Assembly: GCA_037367405.1 (NCBI GenBank)
Contig: JAZKJV010000155.1
Span: 124,001-188,000 of the forward strand
Length of the DNA: 64,000 nucleotides
Reading direction: 5' to 3'
Source of the DNA: Ottelia alismoides
Lineage: Eukaryota > Streptophyta > Magnoliopsida > Alismatales > Hydrocharitaceae
Part shown: piece after piece, positions 24,350-35,261 of the stretch
How the letters are laid out: every line of letters begins with the position of its first letter
Position numbering within the stretch: position 1 is the first letter of the stretch
The notes under the pieces: model-generated
The model's database searches: none
The model's input: only the letters and a program-made list of their open reading frames with translations
Told to the model about the DNA's origin: nothing
Translations under genes and position numbers: made by a program

Positions 24350-25138
24350 GTCTACATTTAAAAATCAACTAAAAATATTAAAAAGCCTCCAACAATTATA
24401 AAAAAAATTAGTGTCTGTTCGTTTTTGTGTCTTGTTGCTTCAGTCCAATTTTTGTTGCCTTTGGACTTATAAAAACTTAAAAATTGAAAAATCCTAAAAA
24501 AACTCATAAAAATCATTAAAAATTCTACAAAATTCAAACAAATGCAATTTCTTTTCATGTAGTTTAGTTTACTTGTAATTTTTCATAAAATTGTCTCCAG
24601 ATTTGTAGAGGCTATTTTTATATTTTGAAATAGCCTTTCAAATCTGGCTACACAGTAGCTTCCAATTTTTGCCTTATTTCATTTTTAGAAAATCAACCAA
24701 AAATTATAAAAATCTGAGAAAATTACCAAAACACTTTAAAATTTGCAAAATCCAAAAAAAATTATTGTAATTTTCTGACTTGATTTAAGATGTTAAATAA
24801 TTAGTTGATTGTGCCCTTTTTGGCTTTGCTTTATATTTTCTTCATAATTAAAAATAACAAGAAAATTTAAAAACTCATAAATCCACCAAAAACATTTTCT
24901 TCTCTTTTTTCTGATTTTTGACTACTTCATAGGCTTTTTAAGCCAATCCGTGCTCCTTGAATTCGACCCTGGTCGCTATACCTGGTTAAATAAAATAGCG
25001 AGACCGTTATTTGGCTTTATTGACTGATTTCTTTATTTGGTGGTCTTGAGTTTTCTTGTTGAGTCTGACTCGAGAGGTTGAGGTCGCAATGACCCTTGAT
25101 ATCTATCTCCCTTAGTCTCTTGATTTTTCGGCTCATCA
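24350..25138 (+). repeat. 3' LTR of E1, part 2
   Basis: From 24350 the sequence continues the E1 LTR exactly where it stopped at 10595 and matches 1595-2383 of the left copy. It ends GGCTCATCA at 25138. The next bases (GTCCT onward) are copia gag codons. GTCCT would be the right target duplication, but its partner lies outside the window. Confidence 0.9.
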
Positions 25139-26260
25139 GTCCTACTCGGAAGACACAAAGAGATCAGATGATGGTTGGTATATTTCTTTCAGGACTTGAT
25201 TCTGTTTATGATTCGGCCAAAAACCAGATGCTTGCGGGAGCTGTTATTTCTCCTATTGAGGAAGCCTATAGCAGATTGAGTCGGATTACAATACTGACTA
25301 ATACTTATACAACCTCGACAATGGCAGTAAATCGCGGACGAGGAGAGTTTTATAGCCCTCGAGGCAGCTTCTCTGGTGCCCGTGGACGCGGAGGTAGAGG
25401 ACGTGGCAATGATAAAGGAGGCAAGACACAATGTTCCTACTGTCTGAAACACATACATACTGAGAGCACATGTTACATGAAGCTACATGGTCGTCCACCG
25501 ACTACTGCCCATCATGTTGTTGAATATTCAGATGATAAGACAGAGGGTTCTGCTCCTGCTTCTGCTCCTGCACAAATGACTGAGGCAGATATTATTGATC
25601 AGATGAAATGTCTGCTTGCGTCGAAGTCTTCTGAGTCTACTTCTGGTTCTGATACCGCTGCCATGGCTCCCTCCTCCGGTATAGCCCATGCATGTATTGC
25701 TAGTAGACCATCTGACTTTGTAGATTGGCTTGTTGACTCTGGTGCGTCGCACCACCTTTGCGGACATAGAGAGCAGTTTCGATCTATTCAGCCTATTGCT
25801 CCTGGACGATCTGTGGTCCTTGCTAATGGGAGCCACTCCCCTGTTACAGGATCGGGGGAGGTTCAATTATCTCCGATGTTGCCGCTGCAGAAAGTCCTTC
25901 TAGCACTAGATTTTCCTCTCAGTCTGTTATCGATTAGTCAGATAACAATGGAACTTAACTATTGTGCTATTTTTGACCATTTATCTATTGTGTTTCAGGA
26001 CATACTGACGGGCAGGATGCTTGGTTGTGGCATTGATCAAGGGGGTCTTTACAGGATTGTACGTTCTCCATTTGTTGGCAATGCTTCTACTTCTTCGGGA
26101 ATGACATCCTATGCATATTTGTGGCACCTTAGATTTGATCATCTGCCTTTACATAAGCTTTGTCGGCTTCTTCCTCAGATATCTCCACAGTCTACATTCC
26201 AGTGTGAGTCGTGCCCTTGGAAAGCATCACATGTCATCATTTCCAAGGAAAGTTTCTAGT
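25139..26260 (+). pseudogene. Copia A gag (partial), zinc knuckle and protease
   Basis: The frame starts mid-gag (RDQMMVGIFLSGLDSVYDSA) and stays open for about 370 codons. It has a Gly/Arg-rich stretch followed by the zinc knuckle CSYCLKHIHTESTC (C-X2-C-X4-H-X4-C). The protease active site is in WLVDSGASHHLCGH. The integrase-type HHCC zinc site begins with LWHLRFDHLPLHKL and CESC. The frame ends at a stop at 26257-26259, and a +1 shift leads into the integrase core. Confidence 0.88.
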
Positions 26261-26947
26261 CGTAGCAGTACGTCTGTTTTTGAATTGTTGCATTGTGATA
26301 TTTGGGGTCCTAGTCGTGTCTCTGACTTGCATGGACATCGATATTATTTTGTCATTGTTGATGATTACAGTAGAGTGAGTTGGGTTTTTTTATTAAAGCA
26401 AAAGTCTGAAGTTGGGGATATATTGAGATCTTTTCTTACAAAAATAAAAACTCAGTTTTCTGCTATAGTGAAAATTTTACGATCTGATAATGCCTTAGAG
26501 TTTCGTACCCACTCACTATCCACCTTCCTTAGAGATCGTGGTATCATTTACCAGACCTCCTGTGCTTACACGTCTCAGCAGAATGGCATTGCTGAGCGTA
26601 AGCATCGTCACATTCTTGATGTTCCTCGTACTCTTCTGATTCAGAGTAACGCGTCACATACTTATTGGGGGGATGTTGTCATTACAACCTATTATTTGAT
26701 CAATCACATGCCATCTAATGTGCTGGATGAGCAAGTGCCTATGTCTATTTTGTTTCCTCATAAAGATACCTTCTCGGTTGCCCCTCGAGTATTTGGGTGT
26801 GTGTCATTTGTTCATGTGTTGACACCTGGTCATGACAAGCTATCACCTAGGGCTGTCAAATGTGTCTTCTTGGGGTATTCAAGGACTCAGAAAGGGTATC
26901 ATGTTATGACCCATCTGCTCGATGTTACTACATTAGTGCAGATGTGA
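26234..26947 (+). pseudogene. Copia A integrase core
   Basis: The frame carries LLHCDIWGPSRV, FVIVDDYSRVSWVF, ILRSDNALEFR and NGIAERKHRHILD, the D, D and E positions of copia integrases. It is followed by YLINHMPS and CVFLGYSRTQKGYH. A further frameshift at about 26880 moves the C-terminal part into another frame that continues to the TGA at 27160-27162. Confidence 0.9.
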
Positions 26948-28863
26948 CTTTCTTTGAGTCAGTTCCGTATTTTTCAACTACCGGTTCCAGATTACATTCT
27001 ACTGATGCTGATACGGAGGAGTACCTTCCTTCACCTCCCACTATCGATTTCAACATCGACAGCAATCGGTTTGGGCAAGCGTACCACCGGCGCACTGATC
27101 CTACTACTACTGAAACCCCTGCTCTAATGCTTGTGTCAGCAACCACCACGCCTAAGGTATGACCTGAACAGTTTACTCCTACTGACAACACGGTAGTTGT
27201 TCCTACAGGTGATGATGCCTCTTCTGCAGATGATGTTACTGATAATCTGGATATTCCTGTCGCCTTGAGGAAAGGCAAGCGTACATGTACATCTCATCCT
27301 ATTTCAGGTCACCTTTCTATGGACAGATTGACCCCGAGCTACAAACAGTTTGTGTCGGCTCTTTCTGCTGTGGTAATTCCTCAGACACATCATGAGGCTC
27401 TTCGAGATGACAGATGGCACATTGCAATGCAGGATGAGATGGTTGGCTTACAATCTAGAGGCACTTGGAGTCTTGTGGCACCTCCTAGTGATACGGCTGT
27501 TGTTGGGTGTCGTTGGGTTTTCACATTCAAGCACCAATCCGATGGCAGTATTGAGCGCTACAAGGCTCGTCTGGTGGCCAAATTATACACCCAGACATAC
27601 GGTGTGGACTTCACAGATACCTTCTCTCCAGTCGCTCGTCTCCCAACATTTTGCATTCTTCTCGTTGTGGTTGTCATCAAGGATTGGCCGCTATATCAGC
27701 TCGATATAAAGAACGCTTTTCTATATGGTGATCTTCATGATGAAGTCTATATGCAGCAACCACCTGGCTTCCTTGCTGAGGGGGAGAATAGTCATAAGGT
27801 ATATCGGATTCACAAGGCTATTTATGGCCTTAAGCAAAGTCCGAGAGCTTGGCTTCAAAAGCTTTCGGAGATGATAGAGAGAGAGGGATTCATGGTCGAA
27901 TGATTCTTCTCGTCTATGTGGATGATATAATTGTTACAGGAGATGATATTCAGGGCATTACTACGACCAGAGCTTACCTTGGGAAGAATTTTGTTACCAA
28001 GGACCTTGGTGATCTTAGCCACTTTCTAGGCATCGAGTTTGCCAGAAGTCACAGGGGTCTAGTAATGTGTCAGCGCAAGTATGTTACAGATTTGCTACAG
28101 GAGACCGGGATGTTAGGCTCCAAGCATGCTTATGTTCCCATGGATCCAGGTGTTTGTCTTCATGATAGTGACTCAGAAGATATTGACGCAAGACAATACC
28201 GAGGGCTGGTTGGCAAGCTTCTGTATGTTACAATTACACGTCCAGATATTGCATTGGTCGTTAGTAGGATCAGTCAGTTCATGGATAAATCGAAGAAAGT
28301 ACATTGAGATGCAGCTCTGACTATTCTTCAGTATCTCAAAGGGGCTCCTGGAAAAGGGCTTCTTTTCTTAAAGGAGTCCCTAGATGTCACTATCTATACT
28401 GATGTTGATTATGCTGGTTGTCCACTAGACAGGAAATCCACTACAGGATATTGTGTCTTCATTGGTGATAGTCCGGTTACTTGGCCGAGCAAGAAGCAAA
28501 CAGTAGTGGCTAGATCTTCTGCTGAGTCTGAATACCGAGCTATGGCTCAAGCCACTACGGAGGCTACGTGGGTCAAATCTGTTATGGATGATCATATAGA
28601 TGTGTCTCTTCCTATGAGACATCAATGTGATAACCAGGCAGTTATGTTTATTGCCAACAATCCAATCTTCCATCAAAGGACCAAACATATAGAGGTAGAT
28701 TGCCATTATACTAGAGACATGATCCAGAAAGGATTTGCGGCAACCTCTCATGTTTCGTCTTTCGAGCAGACAGTTGATATATTTACGAAGCCATTTCCTA
28801 GATCTGCATTTGATAGATGTGTGTTCAAGCTGAGCATGATCGATATCTATGTTCCAACTTGAG
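26948..28863 (+). pseudogene. Copia A reverse transcriptase and RNase H
   Basis: Reverse transcriptase motifs include CRWVFTFKHQSDGSIERYKA, YQLDIKNAFLYGDL, MQQPPGF and YGLKQSPRAW, then after a frameshift near 27900 YVDDIIVTGDD. RNase H has AESEYRAM, CDNQA and [14 protein letters not shown] and ends with MIDIYVPT before a TGA at 28861. Extra in-frame stops at 27160-27162 (probably CGA to TGA) and 28305-28307 (probably TGG to TGA) split the reading. A deletion at about 27900 removed part of the palm domain before YVDD. The element is not autonomous. Confidence 0.9.
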
Positions 28864-28869
28864 GGGGAG
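28861..28869 (+). promoter_or_regulatory. Polypurine tract of copia A
   Basis: GAGGGGGAG overlaps the stop codon of pol and directly precedes the LTR start TGTTAAAG. Confidence 0.85.
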
Positions 28870-28882
28870 TGTTAAAGAATAA

Positions 28883-28936
28883 GGAATATTCCTTATACCT
28901 TAACAAATGAGGAATATTCCTTATAGAGAATATTCT
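28883..28936 (+). promoter_or_regulatory. Heat-shock-element-like cluster in the copia A LTR
   Basis: Three matches to nGAAnnTTCn: GGAATATTCC at 28883-28892, GGAATATTCC at 28911-28920 and AGAATATTCT at 28927-28936. They lie about 80-130 bp upstream of the TATA box. Heat-shock factors bind such inverted GAA units. Whether they do so here is inference. Confidence 0.5.
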
Positions 28937-29011
28937 CTACTTAATTAAAGATCTTTTCTATTTTGTACCTATTCCTTATAGGTTGTTTCTATTCTTGTAC
29001 TTGCCTCCTCT

Positions 29012-29022
29012 ACTATATAAAG
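29012..29022 (+). promoter_or_regulatory. TATA box of the copia A LTR
   Basis: CTATATAAAGA lies in the middle of the LTR, the usual place for the promoter that starts the genomic RNA at the U3/R boundary. Confidence 0.65.
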
Positions 29023-29125
29023 AGGAGCATGCGTTGATAATTTCTTAAGAAAACAACTTCCTTCTTTTCCTATAAATTAATTCAATAATTATTTTAGTGT
29101 ATTTTTTATTATTTGTTCTTTATCA

Positions 29126-30164
29126 CCTGCTACAAATGATATTAACTCTACTTAATTACAAGTGGTGAAGAGCAGGTTTTCAACATGCCCACAAGGCAAT
29201 CTGAAACTCATGCATGTATGGCTAGTAAATTCAAAACCCAGACCTATCTAAAAGTAAATCGAACAAAATTTGGGTCCTTAATGGGGGAAGGTTTGGATAC
29301 CTAATGGACATACCCATATTTGCATTTCTAAGCTTTACCTCAACTAAGCTACATCTTCAACAATAATGTGGATTTCACTATATATGATGGAAGAAAGGAT
29401 GAGTTTTAAAACTAATCCTCATGGAATTTATATAGCACTCTCCAACTGTCGTAAAGAACCCTAACTCTTACTTATCCAAAGCCAACGAGTCAATTGGATT
29501 ACCATGCAATGATGTGTCACCCATCATAATCTGTCGATCAGCCTCACATTCAACGAGCATCTATAAGAACAGTTCTGGCAAAATCACCTTGTTGAAACAT
29601 GAAATTAAGACAGGATATTATAGAAGATGAAAATCCAAGGGGAGCAATTTTCCACGCGAGCCCCCGCTCACCACTGCTGATGCAAACTATCGGTTACGAC
29701 AGTTGGTTTCAGGTACTTTAAGCTCAAAATTTCATTACATGCATGCATATATACATTCATTCATACATATGTACACACATACATGCTCACATTGAGAATC
29801 ATCCCCACATGATCAATTTTAAGCTGCAAACAACTGGAGTAACAAAAGAGAGAATATCGTCGAGCTCACAAATAGAAATGCTGCAGCATTTCCTCTATAC
29901 AGCAATGACTGCTCATAGATATAATACACAAGTTAGAAGGTTTAAAATTGTCACAAAATCTAATCCACGTTATTTTTCTAAAACTTGAGCTAACCCGTAT
30001 GCAAGAATCGATAGAATAATGACAACGATATCTCGACGGCCTCGGTGTAGCATGATCATCGGGATCATGCACTTGCAGCTTAATTCACTGTCTGCTCAAC
30101 CGCTGACGTCGACAGCTCTCTAGCTATTCCAACGAGTTCGTATATATATTGAAATGATGTCAAA
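29126..30164. other. Unassigned sequence between copia A and the uL3m gene
   Basis: Moderately AT-rich, with no repeat partner elsewhere in the window and no convincing frame. The part near 29990-30164 probably includes the 3' untranslated region of the minus-strand uL3m gene, which stops at 30165. I see a run of CATA/CATG words at about 29740-29800 but nothing else. Confidence 0.4.
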
Positions 30165-30338
30165 TTAAGAAGCAGTCATTAAAGGGTCAACCTCCCCCAA
30201 ATCAGCAATAATGGGTTCCAACAGAGAACTATCCTCGTCTTCAGGAGTGAAATACGTCGGAAATGGAAGCAAGGAAATATCCGGTTTCTTGTATACTGCA
30301 TCCTTTATAAACACAAAGCTACCCTGAGCTCCTGGGAC
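30165..30338 (-). other. uL3m last exon (57 codons plus stop)
   Basis: 174 bp with acceptor CTATATTTCCAG before 30338 and a TAA stop at 30165-30167. The preceding intron is only 75 bp. Confidence 0.88.
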
Positions 30339-33300
30339 CTGGAAATATAGAGGAATTTCAGGCAGCAGATTTAATACATATACGATTCGTAATCAAGATC
30401 AACAGAACCATACTTGGCCTCTAACCCACATCAGTTGCCTTGCTGGTTCAATTTTATAAATCCAAACATTTTTCATGGTGCACTGCACCCCACCCATGCG
30501 CCCAGGCATCTTTTTGCCTTTCATTACCTGAATATACGAAAAAAAAATACAACTGACGCTACTGAGCAAGATGATTAAAAGAAAAAGAGCAGACTCATGT
30601 TTAAGGTAGAAGAGAAAGATGGAAAATTTTAAAGCAACCCAGGAAATCTGATCCACAATTCAAGTTGCTTGTCCAAGTACAAGTCTTGGTGCGCTACCAC
30701 ACAATGCACCTCATCGAAGAGAAACGTATTATTGGCACATACAGGGACATTAAGCGCCTTGCAAGTAATCTACAAAGGCAATCTCCGAATGCGGTATCGA
30801 TATCAAGAACGGTGCACAAGCAAAGCATGCTTCTTGACAATTAGTACCTCATCTTTTAAGAAACAAGGGCCAACTTGGGAGATCTTCCCCTTTCCTAACA
30901 GTTCGTTACCAGGCTTCAGGTTCCACCACTACCTTCCCTTGCCATGACTCAGCTCCTCCACCTCAAAGTCGCCGACCTTTGACCACCCTCTTTCAATCAC
31001 ATGTCTATTGCTCTGCCCCTAACAATAGTAATACCATTCTCAACCACATGCCCACGTGAAATCTACATGCCACCACCTCCCACGGATCCATCACCACTTT
31101 CACCTGTGCCACCTCCATCACCTACTCCTATACCGCCACCTCCCATTACCTATGTCCTACCTTTGTCATGTTACTATACTCACTGGCCTACTCCTGCTCA
31201 TGGTCACCGCTCATCATTCAACACACCTCCGGTACGTTCTGCATTGTTTCTAACAATGGTCTGGTGATATGTCTAAGCACGAATCTTTTACAAGGGACAT
31301 GCATGCAGGTTGAGGAGACTCCAAATGATCTGGGCGTACATGTTGCGCTTCGAAAGCAAAAGCATACCAGTGCATCATATCCACTCGCATCTCAGGTTTC
31401 CTTTAATCGCTTGACTGAGGAATTCAGGAGATTTGCAGTTGCACCGTTTACTGCGGAAATTCCACAGAATTATCAGGAGGCATTGAGAGCATTATTCGAA
31501 AAAACCGCCTCGATGTGCAAAGACGCTCTAGGCAAACGAGGCGGAGGAAAAGAGCCTCGAGGCGACCGCCTCGAATCCCCTAGCTGAGGCAAACCCCTCA
31601 GATGATCGAAGCGGTCGAGGCGAGGCGGTGAGGCAACGTGAAGCGGTCATTGAGGTGTTATGGATTTACCAAGTATTTTTTAATAAAATAATTGATTCTA
31701 TTAGTAGTTTTAGATGTTTATACAGGTCTATTTATTGAGGATATTTATACAAGATGAATGCTTAAATTTGACTTCTTATTCGTATTTACCATTAACATGT
31801 CCAATTACTTCAGTGAACTCTTAATATTACACCCTTAAACATATGCATTCGCAAATCTCAAATGCATCGAGACCCCCTTACTAGTAGGGTATGGTGGTGG
31901 GATGGGGGGACATTGGACTGTTCCTCAAATGGATTCAACAGAACATATGGTTGGGATTCAAATCATATGATTCATATCAAGATCTATAGCCAATCAATCC
32001 CTTTTTGATAAAAATTTTAGTGGCCAATAATTTCCTTTTTGATTGGGTATAAATTTAGTAGAAAGATTTATGGAATCTTTTCATATTCTTATCTTCATAA
32101 TTTCATCATATATTACAATGTTATATATTATATGTCTGCCATATTAGATTATTTCATCAATAATTATATTTATTATAATTTTTGCAATTATTTTCCTATA
32201 CAAACTGAGGCTTAAGCCTCAACTGCCTCGAGGCTACACCTCACCTCGCCTCTAGGGAAAATGCCTCGTTCCGCCTTTCGTTTTTTCAAACCTTGAGAGA
32301 CAGTCGGTGGCACTGCTATGAAAGAGGAGATGGATGCCTTACAGTCATGTGGTACCTAGAGCTTAGTTCCTGCTCCCAATGGAGCATCTATTGTCAGTCG
32401 CAAATGTGTGTTTACTGTTAAACACCATGCATATGGGGGGTCTGGATCGGTACAAAATCAGATTGGTTGCGTGTGTCTTTACTCCAACATATGTAGTGGA
32501 TTATTTGGACATGTTCTCGTCTGTTGCTCATCAATCTACTCTACATATCCTCCTTTCCGTTGCTAAGGTACGTGATTGGCCTCTCTTTAAGCTTGATGTT
32601 AAAAATGCCTTTATGTATGATGACCTCCAGGAAGAAGTTTACGTGCAGCAGCCTCCGGGGTTTGCTGCTGAGGGGGAGTTTCAGCAAGTTTGTAGACTTC
32701 ATAAGGAAATATATAGCTTTAAACAGGATCCAAGGACATGATTTCAGAAGCTCTCGGATCTAATTGAGAAACAATGATTCCAGAGGTCAAATGCGGATCA
32801 TTCACTGTTTGTGTAGAGAACTCCTATAGGTACGGTTGTTATATGGTATATGTTGACGACATACTTGTTACATGGGTCGATGTGCAGGGAATAAAAAGGG
32901 CAAAGGAATTCATGGATCGTCAGTTAGTTACAAACGATCTTGGCACCCTACGGTACTTTTTGGGGTTAGAATTTACCACCAATTAGCATGGTCTTGTAAT
33001 ACCCGAAGGAACTATGTGACATACTTGCTAGTTGAGATGGGCATGACTGGATGTCGACCCACTACCGCTCCTATGTATCATAATATGAAGTTATATGATG
33101 ATGATACAGAGGAGGTGGACACGAGAAGATATAGAGATAATGGGAAAGCTTCTCTATGTCACTATAACTAGACCGGATATCTCCTTTGCAGTTAGTGGGA
33201 TGAGCCAGTTCATGGAGCAACCCTGACAGGTACACATGGATGATGTATATATGATATTGAGATACCTAAAGTCTTCTCTAAGTGCAGGATTGTTATATTC

Positions 33301-35261
33301 AGGAAAGGAGCAATACTTACTGTTTTCGCATGTGCAGATGCAGACTACACATGATGTCCCAAGGACAGAAAGTCCACTTCGGACTTTCTTGTGTTTCTTG
33401 GCAGTTATCTTGTTTATTGGAAGAGTAAGAAGCAAACTATAATAGCTAGCGCAAGTACTGAATCTGAATATAGGGCTATGGAACGAGCAAGCACAGAGAT
33501 GATGTGTGTTCATGCAGTACTAACAGACTTACACATAGATGTACCTCTTTCTATGCAGTCACAATGTGATAACCATACCACCATATTCATTGCAAACAAT
33601 CCTGCATTTCATGAGAGGACTAAGCATATTGAAGTGGACTGCCACTATACACGAGACATGATCCAGAAAGATCTTATCTCTACCTCTCATGTCAGCTCAG
33701 GAGATCAAATGACAGATATCTTCACTAAGGTTTTGCACGTTCCCATGATATGCATGTTCCCGTGAGAGGGGCTCATTTACAAGCTATGTATATGCATGTT
33801 CCCATGATATTTTCGACCCATCAGAAAGATGAAGTTGTCTTTCCCAAAGGAGCCATGCTGCAGACGAGAGTATTCCGTGAGGGAGACCATTGCAGTGTCG
33901 TTAACTCCAACCAATGCAGATATTGATCATGCGAGCCAATTTTCATTCCAATTGCCCAACAGATCATCTTTCTAGACTCCAACACGTGGTTCCCCCTCAC
34001 CAGCATGATTTGCAAGGCATCGTCATCGTCAACAACCATAGCTATATACTTGAGATAGTCTAATCTTCATGTATTTGATATTGAGTAAGTTTTTTAATTG
34101 CCCAAGCCAAGCATTTGCATGCTTCGGCTTAAAGGGGGCGTTGAGAATGTGGTTGTGTCAATTAGGTGCTACTGAGATTTAGTCCCAACATTGTCTAGTG
34201 GTGGGATTTAGATGTGCTTGCTGAGTGAAATAGAGTGTCACACCTCTTGTATTCAAAGATTTCACACACAAGGTCTTCTCCCATGTAGTGGTCACTAGTC
34301 ACCGTGATCATCTTGAACCATCTAAATCCATGTTTTTGTTCTTCTTGTTCTTTGATCTTGTGTATCCTATTTCATATCACATCACCATCAACATATAAAT
34401 CTGCGCTATTCCTGTACAGATGGGAGGAATTTGTAAACTCAAACACATTTTACCTCATCTCAATGAGATAAATAAACAAACCCGAACTATAACAGAGCCT
34501 GACCATATATATTAGCTCCATATAAACGAATGCTTCAAACAGTGCACATATTTGCAGCAATGACGGAATGATAAGGGCCATGGTGTAACAAATGAAGACA
34601 GTACTAGTAGACCTGATTAAGAAATTTTGCAACAGAAAGAGCAAGCACTGTTGATTTATGCGTAGATAGGATCATCGAACCATTCGATTGGTGGGCTGGA
34701 CAGTGACAAGGAGCAGACCATTTTACAAGCTTCCAACATGTCGGTCTGGATGAACTGCTTGTGAGAGCATTCCAATTACACATGCCAAATATGATCACTC
34801 CAAGAAACAACCACAAACTCAACGTAGACAATGTCAACGACAATAGTAATAAATGAATAGAAGCAATGAAAATATGAGATCATCATCAATCTCTGCTCAG
34901 CAGCATATACAAAGTACGAGTGAAAGCAGAGGTATAAGAGATTTGGTTAATGCTTCTAGAAAAGCTTTTGTGAACCGGCTAAAGGTCATGACAAGCATGA
35001 ATAGGTACAAAGAAATAATGGGAAAATTAAAAAAAAATTACCAATATTCAAAGATGCAAAACCTCAAAGGGTCAAGGCATGATACTAAAACAGAATGTTG
35101 TCGAAAACAACAAAACTATTAAATAGATAAAGAGGCATTAATTAAATAAAATTTACCCTTCCAGGCTGGTCCCTGTTACCAGTAGAACCAATACTCCTGT
35201 GCGACAATGATGCACCATGGCTTGCAGGCATTCCATGAAATCCATGCCTCTTCATGCCTCC
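30165..35261 (-). CDS. Mitochondrial large-subunit ribosomal protein uL3m, C-terminal three exons
   Basis: Three minus-strand exons, 35157-35261, 30414-30527 and 30165-30338, join in phase 0 to 130 residues with no stop or frameshift. Introns follow GT-AG (GTAAAT...TTCAG and GTATGG...TTCCAG). The first exon reads [14 protein letters not shown] and [13 protein letters not shown], the second [11 protein letters not shown] and [19 protein letters not shown], the last [19 protein letters not shown] and LLPFPTYF with an acidic tail ending DPLMTAS. These are the hallmarks of bacterial-type ribosomal protein L3; the [12 protein letters not shown] tail is that of the plant mitochondrial form (often called L3-2), not the plastid one. 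The product would be made in the cytosol and imported to build the mitoribosome large subunit. The N-terminal half is missing: the acceptor before 35261 (TGACAACAG) shows another exon upstream, but none is seen before 64000. Clean exons among decayed repeats suggest selection. Confidence 0.88.
30414..30527 (-). other. uL3m exon (38 codons)
   Basis: 114 bp with acceptor ATATTCAG before 30527 and donor GTATGG after 30414. It encodes [13 protein letters not shown] to WVRGQ. Confidence 0.88.
30528..31000 (-). other. uL3m intron, part without recognised content
   Basis: Intronic sequence between the 38-codon exon and the copia D remnant. Nothing recognised on either strand. Confidence 0.5.
31056..33765 (+). 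pseudogene. Copia D pol remnant (linker, reverse transcriptase, RNase H)
   Basis: Pieces in order: Pro/Ser linker (31056-31200), [19 protein letters not shown] before reverse transcriptase (31345-31489), then after the hAT-like insertion [12 protein letters not shown], a damaged FTVKHH region, [20 protein letters not shown] and QQPPGF (32590-32670), [10 protein letters not shown] (32843-32873), LRYFLGLEF and RNase H (33391-33765) with [17 protein letters not shown] and [14 protein letters not shown]. At least four frameshifts and several stops are present. YVDD is still recognisable. Confidence 0.87.
31490..32292. mobile_element. hAT-like non-autonomous element 1 (GAGGC type), in copia D
   Basis: An 803 bp insertion that splits a continuous copia reading (EALR before, continuing after). 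Flanks share TTGAGAG (31483-31489 and 32293-32299), a 7 bp match; a hAT duplication would be 8 bp. Left end CATTATTCGAAAAAAC pairs imperfectly with the reverse complement of the right end, GGTTTGAAAAAACG. Both ends are packed with GAGGC/GCCTC words (for example 31507-31650 and 32205-32275), while the middle is AT-rich without a long frame. No transposase, so non-autonomous. Confidence 0.72.
34139..34391 (+). repeat. Possible orphan LTR in the uL3m intron
   Basis: TTAAAGGGGGCG at 34129-34140 followed by TTGAGAATGTGG resembles the polypurine tract and LTR start of some plant copia elements; a CATCACCATCA end near 34391 could close it. No second copy is in the window, so this is weak. Confidence 0.25.
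34392..35156 (-). other. Remainder of the uL3m intron, no gene seen
   Basis: Intronic sequence up to the donor site at 35156. Short frames only; no repeat partner in the window. Confidence 0.45.
35157..35261 (-). other. uL3m exon (35 codons)
   Basis: 105 bp with acceptor ACAACAG before 35261 and donor GTAAAT after 35157. It holds the strongly conserved GGMKRHGF and [14 protein letters not shown] region of the L3 family. Confidence 0.88.

Larger units (their letters stand above)
1..25138 (+). mobile_element. E1: non-autonomous Ty3-type LTR element, 5' end off-window
   Basis: Positions 1-2383 and the split segment 8076-10595 plus 24350-25138 are direct repeats of one another, that is, two LTRs. 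The 3' LTR begins TGATGAATCC and ends GGCTCATCA. An internal region of about 5.7 kb lies between them, with a degenerate tRNA-Asp-type primer site after the left LTR and a G-rich polypurine tract before the right one. The gag remnant reads on the plus strand. I found no reverse transcriptase, integrase or protease. Family knowledge: TGATGA ends, long LTRs and an Asp-tRNA primer site occur in the Athila branch of Ty3 elements; gag-only members are non-autonomous. Sequence after 25138 reads directly as copia gag, so E1 lies inside copia A. E1 is itself split by E2. Confidence 0.85.
25139..29125 (+). mobile_element. Copia A: 3' portion of a Ty1/copia element split by E1
   Basis: The sequence enters in the middle of gag directly after the E1 LTR and runs through protease, integrase, reverse transcriptase and RNase H to a polypurine tract and a 256 bp LTR. 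The 5' LTR and start of gag must lie beyond the left edge of the window, on the other side of E1. The right flank begins CCTGC at 29126; the matching left duplication is not visible. This is the outermost layer of the left nest. Confidence 0.9.
28870..29125 (+). repeat. Copia A 3' LTR
   Basis: It begins TGTTAAAGAA and ends TTCTTTATCA, an imperfect terminal inverted pair, right after the polypurine tract. Length is 256 bp. It contains three palindromic GAATATTC blocks near its start and a TATA box at about 29014. The other LTR is outside the window, so the edges rest on the terminal inverted pair. Confidence 0.8.
31001..33810 (+). mobile_element. Copia D: decayed copia fragment in a uL3m intron
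   Basis: Plus-strand copia pol pieces in the intron, antisense to the host gene. No LTR pair is visible; it begins in the proline-rich linker after integrase (about 31056-31200) and ends at the RNase H terminus. Interrupted at 31490-32292 by a hAT-like element. The RNase H part is very like that of copia A (shared [15 protein letters not shown] and IANNP), so the two belong to one lineage. It is much older than copia F, judging by its many stops and frameshifts. Confidence 0.85.

Noticed and set aside
34604..34843. 79-codon minus-strand frame with a hydrophobic start (possible secreted peptide)
   Set aside because: It lies inside a uL3m intron, has no splice or promoter support and no family resemblance.
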